DNA of 64,000 bases from Phycisphaerae bacterium (GTDB taxonomy: Bacteria; Planctomycetota; Phycisphaerae; Phycisphaerales; UBA1924), in assembly GCA_030429705.1 (NCBI GenBank), contig JAUIES010000001.1, positions 186,001-250,000 of the forward strand, given 5' to 3'. Positions 41,221 to 50,159 of this stretch are shown in pieces; position 1 is the first letter of the stretch; each line of letters starts with the position of its first letter. The notes beneath the pieces are model-generated. The model saw nothing but the letters and a program-made list of their open reading frames with translations, did not search any database and had not been told where the DNA came from. The position numbers and the translations under genes are program-made.

Positions 41221-41768
41221 CTCGCGACGACCCTGGTGCCATCTTTGATCGTCGCGTCAACCGCCCGGTTCACCCGGCGGCACTCATCGGCGACGAACTC
41301 CTCGCCCAATGCCAACTCTCGCGTAGCCGAACCAGCGGCCCGGGCGGCCAACACCGCAATAAAGTCGAAACCGCGGTCACACTGGTGCATGCACCCACGG
41401 GCATCTCGGCCACCGCGACAGAACGACGAAGTGCTCGCGAGAACAAGCCAGTCGCCATCAAACGCCTGCGGCTTGCTCTCGCCACCGAACATCGCGTGCC
41501 CGTCCCCGCGGGCGAAATCAGGTCTGACCTCTGGCGCTCGCGTTGTCAGGGCGAACGGATCGTGTGCAGCCTCAGCCATGCCGATTACCCGACGCTCCTG
41601 GCGGAGGCTTTGGATGTGATCGATGCCAGCGACTATGACACTGGGAAGGCTGCGACCCGCCTCGGATGCACCGCCAGTCAACTTCACAAATTGGTGCGGG
41701 GGCATCCGCCTGCGTGGGTGAATCTCAATCAGGCCCGAGAATCGCGTGGATTGCGCGTGCTCCGATAG
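41217..41768 (+). CDS. Peptide-chain release factor-like protein (ArfB/RF-1 domain)
   Basis: A 183-residue protein with the RF-1 domain: SRSRTSGPGGQHRNKVETAV carries the catalytic GGQ (residues 43-45), followed by LVHAPTGISATATERRSARE. It lacks codon-recognition domains, as in ArfB (YaeJ) and related rescue factors that hydrolyse peptidyl-tRNA on stalled ribosomes. The C-terminus is moderately basic (NQARESRGLRVLR), but less so than the E. coli ArfB tail, and is preceded by an unusual DYDTGKAATRLGCTASQLHK helix that looks like an HTH. The GTG start overlaps the previous stop by 4 nt. Confidence 0.88.
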   Translation: MTRDDPGAIFDRRVNRPVHPAALIGDELLAQCQLSRSRTSGPGGQHRNKVETAVTLVHAPTGISATATERRSARENKPVAIKRLRLALATEHRVPVPAGEIRSDLWRSRCQGERIVCSLSHADYPTLLAEALDVIDASDYDTGKAATRLGCTASQLHKLVRGHPPAWVNLNQARESRGLRVLR

Positions 41769-41969
41769 TCTGTAGTTGATACACTGCGAAAACAGCACCC
41801 AATTGCCCCTGAGAGCCTGTACAGGCCCCTTGGGGTTGGTTGATTCGGTGCCGAAAGACCGAAAAGACGGCTGGAATCGCACCGAAAGGCGGCGCGACCA
41901 TCCGGTCGGTGGACAATTCCGCCGCACATTTTCAAAGGTGTGGGGGCACATCTTGAGGAGGAACGACCC

Positions 41970-44699
41970 GTGCGTTCAGTGATCACCAGTATCGGGGCTC
42001 TCGCGATCATCGCGGCAGCCGGGCATGCCAAAGAACTCCCGCCTTTCGCCAAGGTTTCGGAAGGCTATTCAAAAGTCGTTTCAACCGCGGACGGCAAGGC
42101 GTCCATGTACGGCGTCTATCACAACAAAAAAGACCACCAGTTGCTCGCCTCTCTGCCAGGCAATTACGCCTCGCAAAAGTTCTTCGTCGTCGCCACCGTG
42201 GCCGGCGGCGACCCGCAGATGGGTGTCTACTCCATCTGGCATAACCGAGTGGGCAGCCCCGCCAAGTACCTCTACTGGAAGAAATACGGCGATCAACTCG
42301 CCCTCATGGAACCAAACCTCTCGGTTCGTTCATCGGGCGACAAAGAAAATCGCGACTCGACCAACCGCATTTACACTGACCGTGTCGTGTTGACGGTGCC
42401 GATCGTGGCCAATGGTCCGACCGGTGGACCGGTCATCGATCTTGATCGACTCATGGTCGGAAACGCCAGCACCTTCTTCGGCGGCTTCACCCGCGGCGCC
42501 CGCACAGACCTCGCTGAAGTCGAGAGTGTCAAAGCGTTCCCAAACAACATCGAGGTGACATTCGAGATGCCCATCGCGGGCGGCCGTCTCGCCAAGATTC
42601 ACTACTCGATCGGTATTCCTCAGCAAGATCGCAGTTTCAAGCCGCGTATTGCTGACCGCCGCGTCGGGTTCTTCTACACCGACTTCACCGAACGGGCAGA
42701 GCATGACCGCGACGAAACCACAAAGCGGTACATCAACCGCTGGAATCTCGAGAAGGCTGATAAGTCGCTAAAGATGAGCCCCCCCAAGCAGCCGATCGTC
42801 TACTACATCGAACACACCACACCCGTGCGATATCGCCGCTGGGTGCGCGATGGTATCCTCGCCTGGAACCGTGCGTTCGAGCAGGCTGGCATTGTCAACG
42901 CAATCGAGGTCTATCAACAGGATGCAGCATCCGGCGCCCATATGGACAAGGACCCGGAGGACATGCGATATTCGTTCGTCCGCTGGACCAACTCAAACAT
43001 GGGCTTTGCGATTGGTCCGAGCCATGCGCATCCCGAAACCGGTCAGATCTTTGAAGCCGACATCGTCATGGACGAAGGCTTCCTCTCAGGCTGGGCCAAT
43101 GCACATGAGCAGTCGCTGCTCGCTTCGGCCGCCATGGCAAACATGGAACCCGAAACCGTCGACTGGCTTGCAGATCACCCCGAGTGGGATCCACGCTATC
43201 GCCTCGCAGAGCCGAGCGATCGACCTGCAGTCCTCGCATACATGAAAGCACTCAAGGAAGGCACCGCCGACGAAACGCAAGCCCCCCCGACCATGTTGCC
43301 CGGCGTGTGGGTTGACCCACGCGACGCGCCCATGCACGGACTCTGCATGTCATCGCCGGCGATGGCATCAAATGTTGAGATGATGCGCCTCGCCGTCGAA
43401 TCAGGCTTGGTCACACTCGAAGCAGAAGACGACGAGCAGACACTCGACGGCTTGCCCGAATCGTTCGTCGGACCGCTTCTGCGTGATGTCATCATGCACG
43501 AAGTCGGACACACCATGGGTCTCATGCATAACTGGAAGGGCTCGTCAACCTATTCCTTCGCCGAGATGAACAGCGAAGCGTTCAAAGGGACCAAGCCCAT
43601 CCTCACCAGCGTCATGGACTACGCCCCCACCAACATCACCGTCGAAGACGGCGCGTTGATTCAGGGCGACTACACCGCGATCGACATTGGCCCATACGAC
43701 ATGTGGGCCATCGCCTGGGGCTACACCGACAACCCCGACGAAGTCATGAAGGATTGCACCAACCCTGAGCATGCCTTTACTTCAGACGAAGGCTCTTCCG
43801 GTCCTGACCCGCATGCCAAAGTCTGGGATCTTGGCGAGAACTCGCTTGACTTTGCCGACTCCGAAATGCGATTCGTCAACAAGGTCCGCGGCGAACTGCT
43901 CGATAAAGTCGTCGAAGAAGGCGAAAGCTGGAAGAAAGCACGCAGCGGATTCAACGCGCTGCTCACCAAGCAGGTCCGTTCGATGGGCGTCGCTTCAAAC
44001 TGGATCGGTGGTGTTCATTTCAACAGCTACAAGAAGGGCGACGAAAACGCGCCCGACCCCGTCCGTCCGGTCGCGGTCGAACGCCAACGCAGAGCACTTG
44101 AGTTCATTCTCGAGAACGGCTTTGAGGACGACGCGTTCGGGCTCACACCGGAGATCCTCGCCAAATTGGGCGCCGAACAGTGGTTCGACGGCCCGGGTGG
44201 TCGTGGCCGCGCCGATGTCCCGATCCACGACACCGTCCTTGGTGTCCAGGCCTCGGCCATGACCATGCTTCTCAACCCGACCCGACTTGGTCGCGTACTC
44301 GACAACGAAATGCGCACCGCAGAAGGCGAAGATGCACTCACCGTGCCCGAGGTCTTCAGCGAAGTCCGCGAGAAGGTCTGGAGTTCACTCGAACCCGTGT
44401 ACGGCAACGGCAGCGCCAAGCACTCGTACACCTCTCGCGAGCCCATGATCTCGAGTCTGCAGCGCAACCTGCAGCGTGAATATCTCGATCGCATGATCGC
44501 GCTCTCGGTGGGCACGAGTTGGCCGAATGCCAGTTACAACTCGGTCACGACGCTCGCCCGCAATGAACTTCGCGCGGTTGACGAGATGATTGAGAAAACG
44601 CTGAAGACCGAGTCTGATCCTTACACAGACGCACACTTGGTCGATGCACGCGAACGCATCAACCGGGCGCTTGAGGCCGCCTACATTCGTCAGGACTGA
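41970..44699 (+). CDS. Secreted zinc-dependent metalloprotease (DUF5117/DUF5118 type)
   Basis: A 909-residue exported protease. The signal peptide is MRSVITSIGALAIIAAAGHA. The middle contains the extended metzincin motif HEVGHTMGLMHNW (first His near residue 510), and SVMDYAPTNITVE further on matches the conserved Met-turn region. The family is widespread in Bacteroidetes and planctomycetes and probably degrades extracellular protein. GTG 41970 has GGAGG about 8 nt upstream; a GTG ten codons earlier (41940) is less likely. A perfect 12-bp palindrome (gcctgtacaggc, 41814-41825) lies in the upstream region and a terminator follows the gene. Confidence 0.9.
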   Translation: MRSVITSIGALAIIAAAGHAKELPPFAKVSEGYSKVVSTADGKASMYGVYHNKKDHQLLASLPGNYASQKFFVVATVAGGDPQMGVYSIWHNRVGSPAKYLYWKKYGDQLALMEPNLSVRSSGDKENRDSTNRIYTDRVVLTVPIVANGPTGGPVIDLDRLMVGNASTFFGGFTRGARTDLAEVESVKAFPNNIEVTFEMPIAGGRLAKIHYSIGIPQQDRSFKPRIADRRVGFFYTDFTERAEHDRDETTKRYINRWNLEKADKSLKMSPPKQPIVYYIEHTTPVRYRRWVRDGILAWNRAFEQAGIVNAIEVYQQDAASGAHMDKDPEDMRYSFVRWTNSNMGFAIGPSHAHPETGQIFEADIVMDEGFLSGWANAHEQSLLASAAMANMEPETVDWLADHPEWDPRYRLAEPSDRPAVLAYMKALKEGTADETQAPPTMLPGVWVDPRDAPMHGLCMSSPAMASNVEMMRLAVESGLVTLEAEDDEQTLDGLPESFVGPLLRDVIMHEVGHTMGLMHNWKGSSTYSFAEMNSEAFKGTKPILTSVMDYAPTNITVEDGALIQGDYTAIDIGPYDMWAIAWGYTDNPDEVMKDCTNPEHAFTSDEGSSGPDPHAKVWDLGENSLDFADSEMRFVNKVRGELLDKVVEEGESWKKARSGFNALLTKQVRSMGVASNWIGGVHFNSYKKGDENAPDPVRPVAVERQRRALEFILENGFEDDAFGLTPEILAKLGAEQWFDGPGGRGRADVPIHDTVLGVQASAMTMLLNPTRLGRVLDNEMRTAEGEDALTVPEVFSEVREKVWSSLEPVYGNGSAKHSYTSREPMISSLQRNLQREYLDRMIALSVGTSWPNASYNSVTTLARNELRAVDEMIEKTLKTESDPYTDAHLVDARERINRALEAAYIRQD

Positions 44700-44723
44700 T
44701 TGCATCACATCATTGCTTTGACC

Positions 44724-44755
44724 AGGGCGTGTCCGATCTGGGCACGCCCTTTTTC
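44724..44755 (+). terminator. Terminator after the metalloprotease
   Basis: Stem agggcgtg / cacgccct, 11-nt loop, then a run of five T. It starts 25 nt past the stop and also lies at the 3' end of the convergent QueC-like gene. Confidence 0.85.
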
Positions 44756-44811
44756 ATGCGCATATGAACAGCAAGAGCACACAAGATCAATCGGGTCATT
44801 CTCGATTGGAA

Positions 44812-45429
44812 CTAAGCCACACTTGTATGCGAGACCAACCCGAGCGGCTCGCACACCGGCGACCAACGCTCGCGGTTTGCCCGCGCGCACGCGCCTGATG
44901 CATCACGCCACCACAGCGTGTTCCACGGGACACCCAGATCGGCAGCGAAGTCTGCAATCTGTTCGTCAGAGAGATCTATGAGCGGTGTCTCGACGCGAAC
45001 CTCGGGTACCTGCGATGCTGGGTCATCCCACAAATCAAGCGATGCCAAACGAGAAACCAGCAATGCACGATCAGTCGTCGTCGCGATCGTGTCGAGGTCA
45101 GGCTCGGTTCCGATGTACGGGTACTGCACCGACCACACCAGCCGTCGCTTCCCCGCACAGGCAGCGATGCGGGCGGCCGTCAAGAGTGCAGGACTCTGCT
45201 CCGAACACGATGCACCGCCGAGTAAAAACGCGCCTTCGATGCGCGTCGCCTGATAGATACGAGACTGTGCTTGAACGGCATCGCGGGCAACCTCGGCTTC
45301 CTCCGGTCCCATGCCGCCGAGCAGGTCACCTGCCAAAACGAGAGGCGCAGAATCTGCGCGTTCGGCTTCGATCGCCAACGCCACCAATCCCGCAAGGGAT
45401 CCATCACAAAGAACCACGCAATCACTCAC
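44812..45429 (-). CDS. QueC-like (7-cyano-7-deazaguanine synthase-related) protein, degenerate ATP site
   Basis: A 205-residue protein. The C-terminal half fits the QueC/PP-loop fold: VRVETPLIDLSDEQIADFAA, DLGVPWNTLWWR, then a Cys-containing end (CARANRERWSPVCEPLG). The N-terminal nucleotide loop, normally SGGxDS, reads LCDGSLAGLVALAIEAE, so the PP-loop pyrophosphatase residues are not conserved. Either it performs a different reaction or it is inactive. No other queuosine or 7-deazapurine-in-DNA genes are near. The start is a GTG at 45429; it is a single gene convergent with the metalloprotease. Confidence 0.6.
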   Translation of the reverse strand: MSDCVVLCDGSLAGLVALAIEAERADSAPLVLAGDLLGGMGPEEAEVARDAVQAQSRIYQATRIEGAFLLGGASCSEQSPALLTAARIAACAGKRRLVWSVQYPYIGTEPDLDTIATTTDRALLVSRLASLDLWDDPASQVPEVRVETPLIDLSDEQIADFAADLGVPWNTLWWRDASGACARANRERWSPVCEPLGLVSHTSVA

Positions 45430-45728
45430 AGCCGAATCATCGGATGATCTCTCATTGTGTATTCAGTTCCCAGAACCCCGTACAGGCAAGTTTTCAGATG
45501 AATGACGATTCATGCCGGCATGCACTCAATACATTAAAATGGCTGGGTTTTGGCCCTAATTTTAGGACCATTTTGCCCAATGTGTTGCATTCCGTGAATC
45601 TCAGCGCACATTGAACTCGGTAGATTGTCGCAACTGCAAGGATTGCTTTGTCGTAAACTACTGTCAACAAGAGGTTTCGTTCTGAAACCGTTCACCAGTC
45701 AATCGAGATGGGCATAGGAGTTTCAAGG

Positions 45729-46394
45729 ATGCGTCGCTCTCGATTTGTTGTGAATTCGATTATTGCAAGTTGCTTTTTGTCGAGCTTCGCGCATGCGGGC
45801 GAGTCGCCGTTCATCACGCCGTCGCCCTATTTGCAAGCTCCCGACAGCCCTTTCAGTGGGTACGGTGGCTACCTCGAAGACTTTGAAGACGGCATCCTGA
45901 ACACTTTGGGTCTCTCCGCAAATGCCGGGCGAGTGCTGTCACCTGCATTCAATGTCGACAGCGTCGATGCTGATGACGGATCAATCGATGGCAGCGGCAA
46001 TGGTGGCCACTCGTGGTTTGTGTTTGGAAGTGCAGGCGTTTTGACTTTTACATTCGACGCTGTCGCTCTGGATGGGCTGCCCACATGGGCAGGGCTCGTT
46101 TGGACCGACGGCCGCGATGACATCGTGTTCAAAGCGTTCGATAGCGAAGGGCAACTCATTGGATCCATCACCAATTCATCCAGCGATGGAAGCCCCTACG
46201 GACAGACCGGCGAAGATCGTTTCTATGGCCTGCAGTACGAATCAGGCATCAGCGCGATCTCGATCTGGAATACGCAGAATGTGGCGATGGAAGTCGACCA
46301 CATCCAATACGGAGGATTCATCCCTGCACCGGGCTCACTGATGGCGGTGTCCATCATGGGACTGGTCACCAGTCGCAGAAAACGCCGCGCTTAG
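45729..46394 (+). CDS. Exported protein with IPAPG C-terminal anchor
   Basis: A 221-residue protein with a signal peptide (RFVVNSIIASCFLSSFAHAG), a beta-rich body (LTFTFDAVALDGLPTWAGLV, FYGLQYESGISAISIWNTQN) and a PEP-CTERM-like tail: IPAPGSLMAVSIMGLVTSRR followed by KRRA. The body resembles the jelly-roll segments of other planctomycete PEP-CTERM proteins. Probably an extracellular or surface protein. ATG 45729 is chosen with GGAG about 9 nt upstream; an ATG at 45708 would lengthen the positively charged N-region. A terminator follows. Confidence 0.82.
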   Translation: MRRSRFVVNSIIASCFLSSFAHAGESPFITPSPYLQAPDSPFSGYGGYLEDFEDGILNTLGLSANAGRVLSPAFNVDSVDADDGSIDGSGNGGHSWFVFGSAGVLTFTFDAVALDGLPTWAGLVWTDGRDDIVFKAFDSEGQLIGSITNSSSDGSPYGQTGEDRFYGLQYESGISAISIWNTQNVAMEVDHIQYGGFIPAPGSLMAVSIMGLVTSRRKRRA

Positions 46395-46422
46395 CACGAG
46401 ACCATTCCAGGTGAATCACTCC

Positions 46423-46448
46423 AACCGGGCCAACAGGCCCGGTTTTTG
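46423..46448 (+). terminator. Terminator after the IPAPG protein
   Basis: Perfect 9-bp stem aaccgggcc / ggcccggtt with a four-base loop and trailing T run. Confidence 0.88.
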
Positions 46449-46541
46449 TATTGACGGCGAGCCAAGAAACCAGCCCGCACTGTCGAGAAGCAGCGACTGC
46501 GCGGGCGCTACCATCCAAGCGACATATACAAGGAGAGCAAC

Positions 46542-47180
46542 ATGGCACTGCACATCGGCGACACCGCACCAGACTTCACACAGGACTCCACCGAAGGTCC
46601 GATCCATTTCCACGATTTCCTCGGAGAATCATGGGGCATCCTCTTCAGTCACCCGGCAGACTTCACACCCGTTTGCACGACCGAACTGGGGACCGTGGCA
46701 CGGCTGAAGCCAGACTTTGACAAGCGGAATGTCAAGGTCGCCGGTCTCAGTGTCGATGGTCTCAGCGATCACAAGAAGTGGAGCGCCGATATCGCAGAAA
46801 CGCAAGGCACCGCGCTCAACTTCCCGCTGATCGCAGATGCCGACCGAAAAGTCGCGAACCTCTACGACATGATCCCACCCAAAGCCGCCAACAATCTCAC
46901 GGTACGATCCGTTTTCTTCATCGACCCGGCCAAACACATCCGACTGATCCTCACTTACCCGGCCAGCGTCGGACGCAATTTCCACGAGGTGCTTCGTGCG
47001 ATTGATGCCCTGCAGACCGGCGAGCGTTGTGGCGTCGCAACGCCCGCCGACTGGACCCCCGGACAGGACTGCATCATTCCGCCATCGGTCAGCAATGAAG
47101 ATGCTGCAAGTCAGTTCCCGCAAGGATTCAAAGAGGTCAAGCCATACCTGCGAACCGTCTCCATCAAAACCGACTTGTAA
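46542..47180 (+). CDS. 1-Cys peroxiredoxin (Prx6 type)
   Basis: A 212-residue thiol peroxidase. The peroxidatic motif is HPADFTPVCTTE with Cys45 (P38-x3-T42-x2-C45). The Prx6 arrangement is supported by FPLIADADRKVANLYDMI and the long C-terminal extension (RCGVATPADWTPGQDCIIPP). Two further cysteines lie in the C-terminal part, but the position matches 1-Cys enzymes. It reduces hydrogen peroxide and alkyl hydroperoxides in the cytoplasm. AAGGAG precedes ATG 46542. It lies 73 nt upstream of the DUF1080 gene. Confidence 0.96.
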   Translation: MALHIGDTAPDFTQDSTEGPIHFHDFLGESWGILFSHPADFTPVCTTELGTVARLKPDFDKRNVKVAGLSVDGLSDHKKWSADIAETQGTALNFPLIADADRKVANLYDMIPPKAANNLTVRSVFFIDPAKHIRLILTYPASVGRNFHEVLRAIDALQTGERCGVATPADWTPGQDCIIPPSVSNEDAASQFPQGFKEVKPYLRTVSIKTDL

Positions 47181-47253
47181 ACTGATCTCGTCAATGTGTT
47201 CTCATAGCCGAATACCGCCGGACACCTCACCACCACCGAGAGAGGAACATCTC

Positions 47254-48156
47254 ATGTTCAATCGACTGTCAAGCAACTGTGCGCTCATGATAACATCTGT
47301 TTTCATTGTCTCCCCCGCGGCTCTGGCCCAGGGTGTTGGTTACGACGACGGCCCGCAAATCCCCCACCAACAGTGGCGCGTGCACGACATCAATCGCCCG
47401 AACCCGCCCGTGGTCGACCCGGGACCAGCACCAACGACCATCGCGCAGCCACCAAGTGATGCAATCGTGCTCTTCGACGGCACTTCTTTCGATGCCTGGC
47501 GTCATGGCGGCGAAAAGGCAGCCCAGTGGACAATGCTGCACGACCAACATGCGATGCAGGTCAAACCCGGCACAGGCGATCTCTGGTCGCGCGAACAGTT
47601 CGGTGATGTGCAACTCCACCTCGAATGGGCGACACCAGCCAAGGTAGAAAGTCAGAGCCAGGGACGCGGAAACTCAGGCGTTTTCTTCTTCGGCCGATAC
47701 GAGATTCAGATTCTGGACTCATATCAGAACAAGACCTACGCCGATGGACAAGCCGGCGCTCTCTATGGGCAGTACCCTCCCATGGTCAACGCTTGCCGAG
47801 CGCCAGGCGAGTGGCAAACCTATGACATCTTCTTCGAGGCTCCGCGATTCAATGACGACGGCGATCTCGTTCGCCCAGCCTATGTCACGCTCATTCACAA
47901 CGGCGTGCTCGTTCACAACCATGTCGCCATGCTTGGTGCAACGCAACATCGCGCGGTCGCCTCATACTCAGCCCACGATGCGACGGGCCCGATCAAACTA
48001 CAAGACCACGGCAACACCATGCGATTCCGCAACATCTGGGCCCGCCCGCTCGATCTCGGCATTGACCATGATCACGACAACGACGAACATCACGGCGAAC
48101 ATCACGAACACGGAGATAACGATAGTCACCACGGGGACGGTGGCCAAGGCGGATAA
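47254..48156 (+). CDS. Exported DUF1080 protein with histidine-rich tail
   Basis: A 300-residue protein with a signal peptide (CALMITSVFIVSPAALAQ). The DUF1080 (3-keto-disaccharide hydrolase-like, concanavalin-like fold) domain spans about residues 70-270: IVLFDGTSFDAWRHGG, GDVQLHLEWATPAK, SQGRGNSGVFFFGRYEIQIL, MRFRNIWARPL. After it comes a tail rich in His and acidic residues (DHDHDNDEHHGEHHEHGDND, then SHHGDGG), about 30 residues, which looks like a metal-binding extension not usual for the family. ATG 47254 has AGAGAGGA upstream. The frame is open further 5', but that part overlaps the peroxiredoxin gene antiframe and is rejected. Confidence 0.88.
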   Translation: MFNRLSSNCALMITSVFIVSPAALAQGVGYDDGPQIPHQQWRVHDINRPNPPVVDPGPAPTTIAQPPSDAIVLFDGTSFDAWRHGGEKAAQWTMLHDQHAMQVKPGTGDLWSREQFGDVQLHLEWATPAKVESQSQGRGNSGVFFFGRYEIQILDSYQNKTYADGQAGALYGQYPPMVNACRAPGEWQTYDIFFEAPRFNDDGDLVRPAYVTLIHNGVLVHNHVAMLGATQHRAVASYSAHDATGPIKLQDHGNTMRFRNIWARPLDLGIDHDHDNDEHHGEHHEHGDNDSHHGDGGQGG

Positions 48157-48185
48157 TCGAAGCACTCTCAAATCGACGAAACACC

Positions 48186-48213
48186 AAACACATGGAAGTC
48201 CCATGTGTTTTTT
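48186..48213 (+). terminator. Terminator after the DUF1080 gene
   Basis: Perfect 10-bp stem aaacacatgg / ccatgtgttt with a 5-nt loop and T run 48208-48213. Confidence 0.85.
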
Positions 48214-48304
48214 GTCGTGTGCCTGCATTGTTGATTCGAGTCGATCATGAAGAAAGGCGACCCGCCCGCATCGCACTGTTCGATTCTCGATTGATCTGCA
48301 AACA

Positions 48305-48871
48305 TCACTCGTTCGCCGAAGCGATCGGCGATGCAAACTCTCGCTTGAGCACCGCGTACACGACATCGTCGCGGAAGGCACCGTCTTTTTTGACATTCTC
48401 TCGATGCGTCCCTTCGTAGGACATGCCGAGTTTCTTCATCACCTTTGCTGATGCGTCGTTCCCGGGGACATGACACGCAACGATTCGATGCAGACCGAGG
48501 TGCGCAAACCCGTATTTCATAATCGCAGCCGAAGCCTCCGTCGCGAAGCCCTGGTTCCACATGGGCACCGCAATCCAGTACCCGAGTTCCGCTCGATCCA
48601 TCGGACGATTGATTTCAAGTCCGACCGCTCCGATGGGTTCATCCGTCTCACGCAGACAAACCACCATCGCCAAACCGGTTTCACTGGCCCACGCCGCTTG
48701 TTGCACCGCCATGAACTGCTTCGCATCTTCAAACCGATACGGCAGTGGCATGCGCAGCGTCGTGTCATAGATCTCCTGCCGATTCGCTCGCTCGGCGAAC
48801 AACGCAAGATCGCGATCTTCAAGTAGTCGTAATCGCAAACGCTTGGTGACAAGAACCGGCGACTCAGCCAC
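48305..48871 (-). CDS. GNAT-family N-acetyltransferase (RimJ/RimL type)
   Basis: A 188-residue acetyltransferase. Segments of the RimJ/RimL group are visible: LVTKRLRLRLLEDRDLALFA, IGAVGLEINRPMDRAELGYW, the acetyl-CoA loop MWNQGFATEASAAIMKYGF, and LHRIVACHVPGNDASAKVMK with KKLGMSYEGTHRE. It probably acetylates a protein N-terminus or a small amine. I use GTG 48871, which follows a GGGGGTG; an in-frame TTG at 48913 would add 14 residues without homology. Confidence 0.88.
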   Translation of the reverse strand: MAESPVLVTKRLRLRLLEDRDLALFAERANRQEIYDTTLRMPLPYRFEDAKQFMAVQQAAWASETGLAMVVCLRETDEPIGAVGLEINRPMDRAELGYWIAVPMWNQGFATEASAAIMKYGFAHLGLHRIVACHVPGNDASAKVMKKLGMSYEGTHRENVKKDGAFRDDVVYAVLKREFASPIASANE

Positions 48872-49035
48872 AGCGCACCCCCACCACCTGACGGCGGCAT
48901 GCAGCAAAATCAAGGCCCAAAAACGAATTCAGTTTCCTTACAGGTTTGATCATTACGGCACTCGACTCTATCAAGGTCACATCATCCTCGCAGAACGCAC
49001 GCGGAGATCGATGATAGGTCGGTGCACCGGTTGCC

Positions 49036-49572
49036 TTATGGCTGATCTCGTTCGATGCCGTAATGCTCGACGCGCCCATCGAGATGTGTGACGGACACAT
49101 GTCCATCGGCGATCGCGGTAATGGTCCAGCCCGGACCAACGCGCTCGCCGATTCGCCGGGCTCGCCCATCGATAATCGCAACCGGACTGCGTCCGCCCAT
49201 GATCGAGGTCACGATAAGAGCCGGCGCAAGTTGCTCTGTCGCTGGTTGGTCATTGTGCCCAGGGTCTATTGGCGGCAGGTTCCCGATAAGCGGATCCGCA
49301 TCGATCGCGACCGTTCGCCGAGGAAACACATCGGGTGCACCCAACATGGCCATGCGTGCGATTTCTTTGAGCACATCCCGCTCAAGATCGGTGATGGGAT
49401 GCTCCTGGTAGTTTGTCAAACCTGCAATGGGCACTGCTGCGTCGGGGGTTGCCGCTGTCGCTGTCGCAGGCCCGGAAGCGCCGAGCCAGATGCGAACGAC
49501 ACCCAACGCGATGATCGGACACATCGCGACGCCAGCGTCACGCAAATTTAATGAGACAGATCGTTTGCTCAT
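49036..49572 (-). CDS. PilP/GspC-like protein of the secretion operon
   Basis: A 178-residue protein with an N-terminal membrane anchor (VAMCPIIALGVVRIWLGASG), a low-complexity linker, and a C-terminal small beta domain (ALIVTSIMGGRSPVAIIDGR, then GPGWTITAIADGHVSVTHLD) resembling the homology region of GspC/PilP, which contacts the secretin. It is the last gene of the operon; its ATG overlaps the stop of the PilO-like gene by 4 nt. The assignment rests on size, layout and position rather than strong motifs. Confidence 0.65.
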   Translation of the reverse strand: MSKRSVSLNLRDAGVAMCPIIALGVVRIWLGASGPATATAATPDAAVPIAGLTNYQEHPITDLERDVLKEIARMAMLGAPDVFPRRTVAIDADPLIGNLPPIDPGHNDQPATEQLAPALIVTSIMGGRSPVAIIDGRARRIGERVGPGWTITAIADGHVSVTHLDGRVEHYGIERDQP

Positions 49573-50159
49573 TCCACTTCATCCTCCGACCCGAACAGAT
49601 TTTCAATCGTGATGTGCTCCGTCCGCAGCGTCACATGGACGAGCGCCGATTCTTGATCAGTCGATCTTGCAGGAATGATCCGTAGAGATGTAATCTTGCA
49701 CAATCCGCTTTCACTCTGGATCAGGCTGATGAACTCACGCACCGCTTCAAGTGTGCCATCACCTTCGACAACGAATCGACTGGTCGTGACTTCAGCAGAA
49801 CCGTCAGTAAATTTCGATTCCAGATCAGTTGGCTCGAGTCGGCTGATGGTCAACCTCGCTCGCCGAGCAAGTGGATCGAAATGGTTGTAGATATCGGAAC
49901 CGGTACCGATCGACACGAACGATGATTGATATTCACTCGCCTTCGACTCCATAAGCGAGAGAATCTCGTGCGGGTGTACCGCTGTTGCCGCAATATCCTT
50001 CAGCCCTTGTTCGACATCCGCCGACATATTTTCAAATGCAGCAGACTGTGACTCGGCCTTCGCACTCATCGGACGGACAACAACCTGCCACGCTGCAACA
50101 ACAGCAAACGAAGCGACCGCGACAAGCATCCAGGAGACTCGACCTTGATAGTGGTTCAT
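49569..50159 (-). CDS. PilO/GspM-like inner-membrane protein
   Basis: A 196-residue protein with one N-terminal membrane helix (VSWMLVAVASFAVVAAWQVV), a helical stalk (SAAFENMSADVEQGLKDIAA) and a ferredoxin-like C-terminal domain (SRFVVEGDGTLEAVREFISL, KITSLRIIPA). This is the standard PilO/GspM layout, which pairs with PilN/GspL in the inner-membrane platform. It overlaps both neighbours by 4 nt. Confidence 0.72.
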   Translation of the reverse strand: MNHYQGRVSWMLVAVASFAVVAAWQVVVRPMSAKAESQSAAFENMSADVEQGLKDIAATAVHPHEILSLMESKASEYQSSFVSIGTGSDIYNHFDPLARRARLTISRLEPTDLESKFTDGSAEVTTSRFVVEGDGTLEAVREFISLIQSESGLCKITSLRIIPARSTDQESALVHVTLRTEHITIENLFGSEDEVE

